The position numbers were made by a program, and so were the translations under genes. Positions 1-6,549 of a DNA stretch of 13,879 nucleotides are shown one piece after another (positions within the stretch are counted from its first letter, which is position 1; each line of letters opens with the position of its first letter). The notes below the pieces were generated by a model that made no database searches, was not told the DNA's origin, and saw only the letters and a program-made list of their open reading frames with translations. The stretch is from Burkholderiales bacterium (lineage in GTDB: Bacteria; Pseudomonadota; Gammaproteobacteria; Burkholderiales; Chitinimonadaceae), in assembly GCA_019234745.1 (NCBI GenBank), contig JAFAKZ010000460.1:1-13879 (forward strand), in the 5' to 3' direction.

Positions 1-66
1 GCCTAATGCGCTGTTGTCGCCCGTGGTGGCGGCAAAAGCACACCGATTTCGACTGGAGAAGGTTAA

Positions 67-1539
67 ATGCAAAGACGTTCGTTTATGAAGTTGATGGCGA
101 CCAGCGCGGCCGGCGTCGGCGCAGCAGGTGTGGTGAGCGGTTGCAAGTTGAAGGGCAGCAGCAGCAACATCCGCCCGTATGTGCGCATGGTCAGCGTCGC
201 CACGGGCCAGAAGTTCACGACGACGATCTACAACGGCAGCACCACGGGCTCCGTGCTGAACAACAGCATGACGCTGGACACGACCTCGACGGGCACGCCG
301 AACGGTGCGTTCTCCGAGTACCAGCAGATCGATTGGGAAGGCACCTACGTCATTTCCCTGCTTCCCTACGGCTCGACCAATGCCAATGCGGCATACGGCA
401 CGGCAACGCTGTCTCCAGCACAAGGTTCCCACTACACGTGCTATGTATATCCAGCCTCTGGTTCGACGACGTCGACGACTACACTCGGTACCTATCTCGT
501 CAACGACGACCCGCAGACGGTCAACAGCGGCCAGTACATCATCCGCATGCTGAATACGATGGCGCCCGCCACGTACAATATGTATCTGACCCCAACCGGT
601 ACGAGTACGACGCCGCTTGGCAATGGTTCGGACCTGACCGCCGCGCAGCTGATTTGGAGTGCGTCCGGCGTCGGCATCACCAACTACACGGCCGGCGCAT
701 CCTCCGGTACGTTCCGTCTTCGCTTGACCGACAAGGCGGGAAATGTCGTTTTCGACACGGACCAGATTTCGCTTGCAAATGGTGGCGCCTACACTGTGGT
801 GACCTATTCGCTGGGCAGCTCCACCCTGCCGACCGTCATGCTTGTGACGCCGTCGGGCGACCCGGTCATCCTGACTAACAATCTCACCCGCATTCGTGCG
901 GTTCAAGGCAGCTCGGACCTGACCGGCGTAGCGCCCGCCCCGACATCCAATATCCTGATCAACGGGATCACGAAGGCTTCGGCCACCTTCGGCTCGCCTA
1001 CCTCGTATTTCATTGTCCCCGCTGGCAAGGTCACGGTACAGTTCCAGGCAAGCACCGCTTCGACGTCGAACACTTACCTGACCGTCAGCCAGACCTTTGT
1101 CGGCGGCCAGGACTACGCCGTTTATTCCACCTCGCCGTCCACGTCGGCGAATCCGACATCACTGGTCTTGATCGACAACAACCTGCCGCTGAGCAATGGC
1201 GCTGACTGCGGCATGACCTTCGTCAACGCGACGACGCCGGGGGATGCACAATCGTCTTCCATCAGCATCACCATTGAATCAGCCTACCTGCTGGATCCCA
1301 CCACCGGCGCGACACTTGCCATCGCGTCTGGCACGGCAACGGCGACCAACGCGGAAACAGTGGGAGACCACAAGATTTCGTTCCTGAACGCCAATAACCA
1401 TGGCACTATTCTGATCAACAACTTCGACAGCAACACGCCGACGGCGGTGGTTGCGGGTGGCCTCTATACCTACGCGCTTGTGGGTAACAGCACGGGCACG
1501 TTCGCCGTCGCCCAAATGCAGACAAACGCCTTCAATTGA
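67..1539 (+). CDS. Exported DUF4397-type beta-repeat (lipo)protein
   Basis: A 490-residue secreted protein of unknown function. The N-terminus carries a twin-arginine motif (RRSFMK, residues 3-8), a hydrophobic stretch and a lipobox-like V-S-G-C ending at Cys26, so Tat export followed by lipid attachment is plausible. The rest is Ser/Thr/Gly/Asn-rich beta sequence. Four modules can be aligned by eye, beginning near residues 36, 157, 273 and 380. Each opens with a strand of the type RMVSV, RMLNT, RIRAV or MTFVN. Each closes with a Tyr-rich strand after a Gly (such as GGAYTVVTY or GGLYTYALV). This is the pattern of DUF4397 domains, found in surface or periplasmic proteins of unknown role. The start is fixed by GGAGAAGG at 55-62, four bases upstream. 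It has no same-strand partner and ends in a strong terminator. Surface adhesion or matrix function would be a guess. Confidence 0.85.
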   Translation: MQRRSFMKLMATSAAGVGAAGVVSGCKLKGSSSNIRPYVRMVSVATGQKFTTTIYNGSTTGSVLNNSMTLDTTSTGTPNGAFSEYQQIDWEGTYVISLLPYGSTNANAAYGTATLSPAQGSHYTCYVYPASGSTTSTTTLGTYLVNDDPQTVNSGQYIIRMLNTMAPATYNMYLTPTGTSTTPLGNGSDLTAAQLIWSASGVGITNYTAGASSGTFRLRLTDKAGNVVFDTDQISLANGGAYTVVTYSLGSSTLPTVMLVTPSGDPVILTNNLTRIRAVQGSSDLTGVAPAPTSNILINGITKASATFGSPTSYFIVPAGKVTVQFQASTASTSNTYLTVSQTFVGGQDYAVYSTSPSTSANPTSLVLIDNNLPLSNGADCGMTFVNATTPGDAQSSSISITIESAYLLDPTTGATLAIASGTATATNAETVGDHKISFLNANNHGTILINNFDSNTPTAVVAGGLYTYALVGNSTGTFAVAQMQTNAFN

Positions 1540-1560
1540 AGTAGTTTGCACAGCGAACAA

Positions 1561-1587
1561 AGGGTAGCCGACCGGCTACCCTTTTTT
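1561..1587 (+). terminator. Rho-independent terminator after the DUF4397 gene
   Basis: A perfect 9-bp stem (1561-1569 with 1574-1582) and a 4-base loop are followed by six T. It lies about 20 bases after the stop of the DUF4397 gene. The convergent diguanylate cyclase gene ends at 1607, so the hairpin may also slow transcription from the other strand, but its T-run there is only three bases. Confidence 0.9.
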
Positions 1588-1606
1588 GTTGCCACCAACT
1601 GAACTG

Positions 1607-3193
1607 CTACACGTAGGCCACGCGATTGCGCCCGCCATGTTTGGCACTGTACAGCGCCTGATCCGCCAGGCTCAGCACCTGCCCGATATGGTCGGCACTT
1701 TCCGGGAAGGCGGCGATGCCGACGGACAAGGTGATGCGGATAATCACGTCGCGGTAGGGAATGGTCATGCCTTCCACAATCTGGCGGAAATGCTCGGCAC
1801 GCTGCTGCGTGACCTGCAAGTTTGCCCCCGCGAGCAGCACGGTAAATTCCTCGCCGCCGTAGCGACACGCCACGTCGCCGCTACGCAGGCCGGCACGCAG
1901 GCACTCGGCTACCTCGCGCAGCACGGTGTCCCCCACCTCGTGGCCGTACGTGTCGTTGATCAGCTTGAAGTGGTCGATGTCCAGCATCATCACGCCCACG
2001 GGCCGGTTGCTGCGCCGCGCGCGCCGTTCCGCTTCGTGCAACTCTTCATCCAGGTGGCGCCGGTTGAACAACCCCGTCAGTGGGTCGTGCGTGGCGTCGT
2101 TGAACAACGCCTCGCGCGTGCGCATGCCTATCATGGCGAGCGCTGCGCGCTTGGCCACGCCGTCGAGGAAGGCCAGATCGTGGTGTTCATGCTGCCGGCG
2201 CAGGTGCAGTAGGCCCAGCGTTTCGCCATTGGCGATCAACGGTATGCAGCAGTGCTCCGAACCGTCGCTCACGTGCTGACAGACCAGGCCCTGCTGCAAC
2301 TGGTCGGCCGGGTGGATCTGCCCGCGCCGCAAACCCCAGCAGCTGGCCGTAGGAATCACACGCTCTACCTCGGGCAAGTCACCCCAGCTCGCCGTCACGG
2401 TAGCGATATCGTCCTGCGAGTCGATCACGTAGATGGCGCCCATGGCCGCGTCCAGGTAACCGGCGGCGAAGCTCGACAGCACCTGGGTCAGCTCGGTCAT
2501 GGCCACGCAGCTTTGCAGCAGGTCGCCCATGCGGTTGAGCTGTTCCATATCGTTGGAGCGTGCCGCCTGTTGCCTAAGCGCTTGCTCCAGCTTGCGGTTG
2601 CTCAGCTCAAGCTCATATTGAGTCCGCTCTCGGTCGTCAATCTCGCGCTGCAGGCGGTTGTTCGCATCGGCCAACTCGGCAGTGCGCGAACGCACCTTGA
2701 TGTCCAAGCTCTCCGACAGCTCGCGGTAGCGCTCCTCGCTGGCGCGCAATGCCGCCTCCTGGCTGCGGTAGGCATCCATCTGTTCGGAAAGCTTGCGATT
2801 CGCGTCGGCCAGCTGCGAAGTACTCGGCAAGGCGATCAGCCGGGGCAATGTGCGCCACAGCAGTACTGCCGTGCCAATGGAGATCACGCCCGTGGCGAGC
2901 TCCACCCAACCCGTCAGCCAATAGAGCGGGTACCAGATGGTGATGATATCGAGCAGATGAGTCAGGCCACACAGGAAGATAAAGGCCGCGAACATCCACA
3001 ACATCTTGCCGGCGCGCATGTCGGGCCTGCGCCGGCTGAGCGTGATAAGGAAAATGGGAAGGCTGAAGTAGGCCAGACAGATGGCGCTGTTGGCCACGAC
3101 GAATAGGTTCAGGAGACCGGGCGACCAGGCAAAGCAGTAGCCGTGTGGGACAAAGGCGCCCGCCCCGAACAGTTGGGAAAATACATTGCTCAT
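1607..3193 (-). CDS. Membrane diguanylate cyclase with ethylene-receptor-like sensor domain
   Basis: A 528-residue inner-membrane enzyme predicted to make c-di-GMP from GTP. Residues about 25-118 form three transmembrane helices resembling the ethylene-binding domain of plant ETR1 and its bacterial relatives. The helix-2 copper ligands of ETR1 (Cys65, His69) are present as C75 and H79 in FIFLCGLTHL, and Y42 matches Tyr32. A coiled coil (about 125-215) and a divergent GAF-like domain (about 220-355) follow. The C-terminal GGDEF domain (about 362-528) has an intact active site GGEEF (446-450) and an inhibitory I-site RSGD (437-440) five residues before it, so both catalysis and product inhibition should work. 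No EAL domain is present. The start is fixed by a strong GGGAGGAG ribosome site two bases upstream. The gene is convergent with the DUF4397 gene and 157 bases downstream of rimJ. Its ligand is unproven: ethylene or copper binding is inferred from homology. Confidence 0.92.
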   Translation of the reverse strand: MSNVFSQLFGAGAFVPHGYCFAWSPGLLNLFVVANSAICLAYFSLPIFLITLSRRRPDMRAGKMLWMFAAFIFLCGLTHLLDIITIWYPLYWLTGWVELATGVISIGTAVLLWRTLPRLIALPSTSQLADANRKLSEQMDAYRSQEAALRASEERYRELSESLDIKVRSRTAELADANNRLQREIDDRERTQYELELSNRKLEQALRQQAARSNDMEQLNRMGDLLQSCVAMTELTQVLSSFAAGYLDAAMGAIYVIDSQDDIATVTASWGDLPEVERVIPTASCWGLRRGQIHPADQLQQGLVCQHVSDGSEHCCIPLIANGETLGLLHLRRQHEHHDLAFLDGVAKRAALAMIGMRTREALFNDATHDPLTGLFNRRHLDEELHEAERRARRSNRPVGVMMLDIDHFKLINDTYGHEVGDTVLREVAECLRAGLRSGDVACRYGGEEFTVLLAGANLQVTQQRAEHFRQIVEGMTIPYRDVIIRITLSVGIAAFPESADHIGQVLSLADQALYSAKHGGRNRVAYV

Positions 3194-3216
3194 GCTCCTC
3201 CCCTCAATAGAGGGCG

Positions 3217-3241
3217 CGCCGATCCATTTCAGGGATCAGCG
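3217..3241 (-). other. Leader hairpin upstream of the diguanylate cyclase
   Basis: A 9-bp stem (3217-3225 with 3233-3241, one G-U pair in the minus-strand RNA) with a 7-base loop. It lies just upstream of the ribosome site of the cyclase gene. No T-run follows, so it is not a terminator. It could be an RNA structure affecting translation or a protein site, or it may be chance. Confidence 0.3.
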
Positions 3242-3302
3242 CCTCCCCATGGAAGTCGCCGTATATTCACTTCTTCTTATGCTGTATCGGTCTTATCCCT
3301 AC

Positions 3303-3330
3303 ATCCTAGGAGGCAAGAAGCGAATTGCAA
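3303..3330 (-). promoter_or_regulatory. Possible sigma70 promoter for the diguanylate cyclase
   Basis: On the minus strand TTGCAA (3330-3325) and TAGGAT (3308-3303) are 16 bases apart, each matching the consensus at four of six positions. Transcription would start near 3296 and give a leader of about 100 bases. This is the best candidate seen between rimJ and the cyclase, but it is only moderate. Confidence 0.35.
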
Positions 3331-3350
3331 CATCAACTACTTATATATTT

Positions 3351-3974
3351 TCAATCACTTGCGGGCATGCCAGTGCCGTTGATCACCAGTTCACGCGTGT
3401 AGTCGCGCGCCTGCCACTGCTTGGCCGTCAGCGCGTTCAGCACGTGGTCGCGCCACGCACCATCGATCAACAGGTAGTTCGCCGCATAGCCCTCGCGCAC
3501 AAAGCCGAGCGAGGCCAGCACGCGGGCGCTGCGCTCATTGTCGGGCAGGTGGTTGGCCGCGATGCGATGCAGGTTGAAGTGATCGAATGCCCAGCCCAGC
3601 GCCATCGTCAGCGCTTGGTGCATGCGCCCCCGCCCCCAGTGCGACCGGGCGAGCGAGTACCCCAGCAATGCGCCATGCAGCGGGTAGCCGACTACGTTGG
3701 AGATATTGATCGTACCGACAACGGTCTTGTCGTCCGGCTCGAACAGGAATAGGCAGGCGCCGGTGCCCTGATCGAACTGCGACCGGTTCGACACGACGCG
3801 CGCCTGCCAGAATGGTTCCGTGTAGAAAGCGTCGCCGCGGTTTGGCTCGAAGGGCTTGAGCGCAGCACGGTTGTCCGAGTAGTAGCGCACAATGGCCGGC
3901 ACGTCGTCGATCCCAGCCAAGCGCAGGCGCACCTGGCCGTCGTCCAATATCGGTGGAGTCGGTAAGACTTTCAT
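3351..3974 (-). CDS. rimJ: Ribosomal protein S5 alanine N-acetyltransferase RimJ
   Basis: A 207-residue GNAT-fold enzyme that transfers acetyl from acetyl-CoA to the N-terminal alanine of ribosomal protein S5 in the cytoplasm. The sequence follows E. coli RimJ closely: YYSDNRAALKPFEP (31-44), FWQARV (55-60), NISNVVG (90-96), LGYSLARSHWGRGRMHQALT (104-123; the acetyl-CoA loop is around WGRGRM) and the C-terminal YLLIDGAWRDHVLNALT (177-193). Length is close to the family norm (E. coli about 194). The frame stays open far upstream, but the ATG at 3974 is chosen because AGGAAG precedes it and the RimJ fold begins there. The upstream open frame overlaps two cytochrome genes and is a shadow. A terminator 40 bases upstream separates it from the cytochromes, so it probably depends on a short local promoter or on read-through. 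Confidence 0.92.
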   Translation of the reverse strand: MKVLPTPPILDDGQVRLRLAGIDDVPAIVRYYSDNRAALKPFEPNRGDAFYTEPFWQARVVSNRSQFDQGTGACLFLFEPDDKTVVGTINISNVVGYPLHGALLGYSLARSHWGRGRMHQALTMALGWAFDHFNLHRIAANHLPDNERSARVLASLGFVREGYAANYLLIDGAWRDHVLNALTAKQWQARDYTRELVINGTGMPASD

Positions 3975-4013
3975 CGTCGTCTTCCTTGCATTCTCTGAAG
4001 GAGGTGGCAAACG

Positions 4014-4037
4014 AAAACGCCTGGGCTGGCCCAGGCG
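4014..4037 (-). terminator. Rho-independent terminator of the cytochrome operon
   Basis: On the minus strand an 8-bp G+C-rich stem (4037-4030 with 4025-4018) with a 4-base loop is followed by TTTT, CG and TTT. It sits 24 bases after the stop of the second cytochrome gene and before rimJ, so it ends the two-cytochrome transcript. Confidence 0.85.
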
Positions 4038-4060
4038 TCGGTACGACTTTGTGCAGACGA

Positions 4061-4390
4061 TCAGCGTTGCTGGTTCAGCTTGCTGGGCTGCGACGCGAAC
4101 CAGGCGGCCACGTTTTCGATGTCCGCCTCGCTCAAGGCCTGCGCCATGGGCGCCATGATCGCATTGCTGCGGTCGCCCGACTTGTAGTCGTGCAGCGCCT
4201 TGCGGATATAGTCCGGATGCTGGCCGGCGAGGATGGGATATTGCGGGTTCGAGCTGTTGCCGTCCGCATTGTGGCAAGCGGCACACACCTGGGCAGCCTT
4301 CGCTTGGCCCGCGGCCGGGTCGGCAGCTTGGGCACCAAGGGCGATACCGGCGAGCGCCAGCAGCAGCGTGATATGGGAAGTCTTCATCAT
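4061..4390 (-). CDS. Periplasmic c-type cytochrome (c553/c4-like), second of pair
   Basis: A 109-residue monoheme cytochrome c. A signal peptide (residues 1-22, ending A-Q-A before A-D) sends it to the periplasm. The haem-binding CAACH is at 36-40, and the sixth ligand is probably M79 in the SNAIMAPM segment, followed by the LSEADIENVAAWFAS helix typical of small class I cytochromes related to one half of cytochrome c4. It should carry electrons, but the donor and acceptor cannot be read from the sequence. Two ATG codons lie in tandem at the start and AGGAAGAG precedes them. It begins 9 bases after the stop of a paralogous cytochrome gene, so the two are co-transcribed and end at the terminator at 4014-4037. 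Confidence 0.93.
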   Translation of the reverse strand: MMKTSHITLLLALAGIALGAQAADPAAGQAKAAQVCAACHNADGNSSNPQYPILAGQHPDYIRKALHDYKSGDRSNAIMAPMAQALSEADIENVAAWFASQPSKLNQQR

Positions 4391-4399
4391 TCGCTCTTC

Positions 4400-4723
4400 C
4401 TATTCTTTCTTCGCGCTGTAGTAGGCGGCCAGGTCTTCCATGTCCTGGTCGGAAAGCTGCTCGGCGATGCCACGCATGGACGGGTGCTTGCGCGCGCCCG
4501 ACTTGTATTCCTTCAGGGCCGCGACGATGTACTCGGCATGTTGGCCGCCCAGCTTGGGCACGCTGTACACCTCGGGGAACGCCGTGTGGTAGCCGGGAAT
4601 GCCATGGCAGCCCACGCACATTGAATTCTTGCTCGCCCCAGCCTGCGGGTCGCCGGCTGCGTGAGCGGACATGGACAGCGTCAGGGCCGTGCCCAGCGCC
4701 AACCACCATTGCTTACCTTGCAT
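4400..4723 (-). CDS. Periplasmic c-type cytochrome (c553/c4-like), first of pair
   Basis: A 107-residue monoheme cytochrome c with a signal peptide (1-22, cut after A-H-A) and haem motif CVGCH at 36-40. M83 in the HPSMRG segment is the likely sixth ligand, followed by LSDQDMEDLAAYYS at the C-terminus. It shares the layout of the downstream cytochrome, including HPDYIRKALHDYKSG versus HAEYIVAALKEYKSG, so the pair probably arose by duplication or from a split of a diheme c4-type protein. The ATG at 4723 is chosen because GGGAGGTGACG lies directly upstream and a clean signal peptide starts there; a longer frame to 4810 would ruin it. It lies 111 bases after the methyltransferase gene on the same strand. 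Confidence 0.93.
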   Translation of the reverse strand: MQGKQWWLALGTALTLSMSAHAAGDPQAGASKNSMCVGCHGIPGYHTAFPEVYSVPKLGGQHAEYIVAALKEYKSGARKHPSMRGIAEQLSDQDMEDLAAYYSAKKE

Positions 4724-4834
4724 CGTCACCTCCCGTTCGAATATCCCCATGGGAGCCTGGTAACGTGCGGTCGATGATAGGACGCTCGTAACCCGTACTG
4801 CGCTGCCCAAACTCGCAGCATTGTAGCGAGCAGC

Positions 4835-5632
4835 TCAACCCCTGCCAATCTCGCCGCGCGAATCGCACGGTTGCGGCTGCTGCCGGTCGGGTGCGCCGAC
4901 GGCGACGGCGGTGCCCAGGCGCTTGGCGCGGCGCCAGGCAGGCGAGATCAAGCGCATGCCGCGCACCCGTTTCACGGCCTCCAGGCAGTACAATGCGCCG
5001 CCCACTGGCCACCAGCGATTGCCGGCAAACTCCATGAAATCAAAGCGTTCCAGCCATGCACCGCTAGCGAACGGGGGGGCGTAGCAGGCAATCCGACCAC
5101 CCGCCGGCTCCAGGCCCAGGAGCGCCAGCCAGTCCTTCACGCGCGGCAGGCTGAGAAAATGCCCCTGCCATGGCATGCCGTGGCGGCGCCGATACAGTCG
5201 CGTTGCACCCCACAGGCTCCAGGGGTTGAATCCCGTGATCAGGATGCGCCCTTCCGGCACCAAAACGCGCTCCGCTTCGCGCAGCACCTGGCGCGGGTCG
5301 GCGTGAAAGTCCAGCGTATGTGGTAAGGTCAGCAGATCGACGCTGGCAGCGGGAAACGGCAGTTGCGCCGGATCGCAGCGCACGGTGCTTGCAGGCCCGG
5401 GGCCGGCTAGCACACGGGTGGGCATGCGGTTGGCGCGCAGGCTGTCGATGGTCGGTTGGCCAAGCTGCACGGCGTAATAGCCGAACAAATCGTCGACCGT
5501 ACGGTCGAAGAAGCGCTGCTCGCGCTCCAGCATATATTGCCCAAGCGGCGACGCAAGCCATGCAGCGAACGCCTCGTCGCGGGCCAAATCGGTGGCGCGG
5601 CTGTTTGCGCTGGCATCAAAGGAGGAATCCAT
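4835..5632 (-). CDS. YafS-like class I SAM-dependent methyltransferase
   Basis: A 265-residue predicted cytosolic methyltransferase of the family that includes E. coli YafS, whose substrate I do not know. The usual glycine-rich motif I is degenerate (VLAGPGPAS, 74-82). Motif IV-like SVDLLTLPHTLDF (97-109) and VLVPEGRILITGFNPWSLWG (123-142) are the family hallmarks. The C-terminal 30 residues are Arg/Gln-rich and look disordered. As in E. coli, it is divergent from gloB with mltD beyond; the rnhA gene that often follows yafS is not here, and two cytochrome genes are. Its ATG at 5632 interlocks with the gloB ATG. A longer TTG start at 5668 is possible, but it lacks a ribosome site and would intrude 38 bases into gloB. 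Confidence 0.88.
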   Translation of the reverse strand: MDSSFDASANSRATDLARDEAFAAWLASPLGQYMLEREQRFFDRTVDDLFGYYAVQLGQPTIDSLRANRMPTRVLAGPGPASTVRCDPAQLPFPAASVDLLTLPHTLDFHADPRQVLREAERVLVPEGRILITGFNPWSLWGATRLYRRRHGMPWQGHFLSLPRVKDWLALLGLEPAGGRIACYAPPFASGAWLERFDFMEFAGNRWWPVGGALYCLEAVKRVRGMRLISPAWRRAKRLGTAVAVGAPDRQQPQPCDSRGEIGRG

Positions 5633-5633
5633 G
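5621..5633. other. Interlocked divergent start codons of gloB and the methyltransferase
   Basis: The palindrome CATG at 5630-5633 holds both initiation codons: ATG 5631-5633 for gloB on plus and ATG 5632-5630 for the methyltransferase on minus. The gloB ribosome site GGAGG (5621-5625) is read on the other strand as methyltransferase codons 3-4. No intergenic DNA exists, so each promoter must lie inside the neighbour's coding sequence, or further away. Confidence 0.85.
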
Positions 5634-6389
5634 CTCACTATCCTGCCTGTTCCCATCCTGAAGGACAACTACGTCTGGCTGGGGCATGACGGCGCCCAGG
5701 CCTTCGTGGTCGACCCAGGCGATGCGGAACCGGTCGAGGCCGCGCTCGCAGCCCTTGGCCTGAACCTGGCCACCATCCTGCTTACCCATCACCATGCCGA
5801 CCACACGGGTGGCGTCGCTACGCTCGCCGAGCGTTGGGCCTGCCCCGTGTACGGGCCAGACTCCATCGCGCTCGTCACGCGGCCGCTCCACGATGGCGAC
5901 GCCTTGGTGCTGGACGATTTCGGCCTACGCTTCACCATCCTCGCCGTACCAGGCCATACGCTGGATCATATCGCCTACTTCGCCGACGGCATCCTGTTCT
6001 GCGGCGACACGCTGTTCGCGTGCGGCTGCGGCCGCCTGTTCGAGGGCACGGCGGAGCAGATGCAGGCCTCGCTCGCGCGGCTCGCCGGCCTGCCCGACGA
6101 TACGCGTGTCTACTGTACCCATGAATATACGCTATCCAACCAGCGCTTTGCGCTGGCCGTGGAGCCAGACAACGCGGCCCTTGCCGCGCGCGAAGCCGCC
6201 GATGCGGCCACGCGCCTGCGTGGCGCGCCCACGCTGCCTTCCACCATCGCCCTGGAGCGGGCTACCAACCCCTTTCTACGCTGGGCGCAGCCGACCGTGG
6301 CCGCGGCCGCCGCGAAGCATGGAGCGACGAACGGTAGTCCGGCCCAGGTGTTCGGCGCAATCCGGCGCTGGAAGGACATATTTGTATGA
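5631..6389 (+). CDS. gloB: Hydroxyacylglutathione hydrolase (glyoxalase II)
   Basis: A 252-residue metallo-beta-lactamase-fold enzyme that hydrolyses S-D-lactoylglutathione to D-lactate and glutathione, the second step of methylglyoxal detoxification in the cytoplasm. All metal ligands of the binuclear site are visible: THHHADH (52-58), H109 in PGHT, D126 in GDTLF and H164 in CTHEY. The C-terminal glutathione-binding motif is present as RRWKD (245-249), and the length is normal. ATG at 5631 is supported by GGAGG five bases upstream and by the canonical start of the family (LTILPVPILKDNYVWL). It is divergent from the YafS-like methyltransferase and followed by mltD, the same neighbourhood as in E. 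coli. Confidence 0.97.
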   Translation: MLTILPVPILKDNYVWLGHDGAQAFVVDPGDAEPVEAALAALGLNLATILLTHHHADHTGGVATLAERWACPVYGPDSIALVTRPLHDGDALVLDDFGLRFTILAVPGHTLDHIAYFADGILFCGDTLFACGCGRLFEGTAEQMQASLARLAGLPDDTRVYCTHEYTLSNQRFALAVEPDNAALAAREAADAATRLRGAPTLPSTIALERATNPFLRWAQPTVAAAAAKHGATNGSPAQVFGAIRRWKDIFV

Positions 6390-6451
6390 ACCAATCGCGC
6401 CAACCACTGTCCATTTCGCCTTTGCGGTTTGATTTTTAAGGACATTTTCCG

Positions 6452-6480
6452 TTGACGCAGGCGGCTCTGCGCCGTACCAT
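6452..6480 (+). promoter_or_regulatory. Sigma70-type promoter for mltD
   Basis: TTGACG (6452-6457) and TACCAT (6475-6480) are separated by exactly 17 bases, matching the -35 and -10 consensus at five and four of six positions. Transcription would start near 6487, giving a leader of about 63 bases to the mltD ATG. The hairpin at 6499-6538 lies inside that leader. Confidence 0.6.
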
Positions 6481-6498
6481 CCCGTCAATTGTCTAAAC

Positions 6499-6538
6499 AG
6501 ACATGTCTCACGTATCCGCGCTGCGACATGTCTTTTTT
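6499..6538 (+). terminator. Terminator-like hairpin in the mltD leader (gloB terminator or attenuator)
   Basis: A perfect 9-bp stem (6499-6507 with 6525-6533) with a 17-base loop runs straight into six T (6533-6538). It is 110 bases after gloB and could simply end the gloB transcript. Because it lies downstream of the best promoter and only 11 bases before the mltD ATG, it would also stop or pause mltD transcription, which makes an attenuator possible. The stem is only moderately G+C-rich and the loop is long, so termination may be partial. Confidence 0.6.
6500..6532. repeat. Two copies of the palindrome GACATGTC
   Basis: GACATGTC occurs at 6500-6507 (within the 10-bp palindrome AGACATGTCT) and again at 6525-6532, 25 bases apart. 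The copies form the two arms of the mltD leader hairpin. Since each is itself palindromic, they could also be a paired operator for a dimeric regulator. Confidence 0.5.
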
Positions 6539-6549
6539 ATTTGGTAGCT

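Noticed and set aside
2252..3106. Open frame of 284 codons on plus opposite the diguanylate cyclase
   Set aside because: The opposite strand encodes intact sensor, GAF and GGDEF motifs; this frame has no motif or ribosome site.
3975..4709. N-terminal extension of rimJ upstream to 4709
   Set aside because: The frame is open but overlaps both cytochrome genes in another frame and a terminator; RimJ homology begins only after the ATG at 3974.
4811..4829. Small inverted repeat near the end of the methyltransferase gene as a terminator
   Set aside because: The stem is only about five or six bases and no T-run follows on either strand.
5633..5668. Longer methyltransferase starting at TTG 5668
   Set aside because: No ribosome site is visible, the added 12 residues match nothing, and it would extend far into gloB. 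It cannot be fully excluded.
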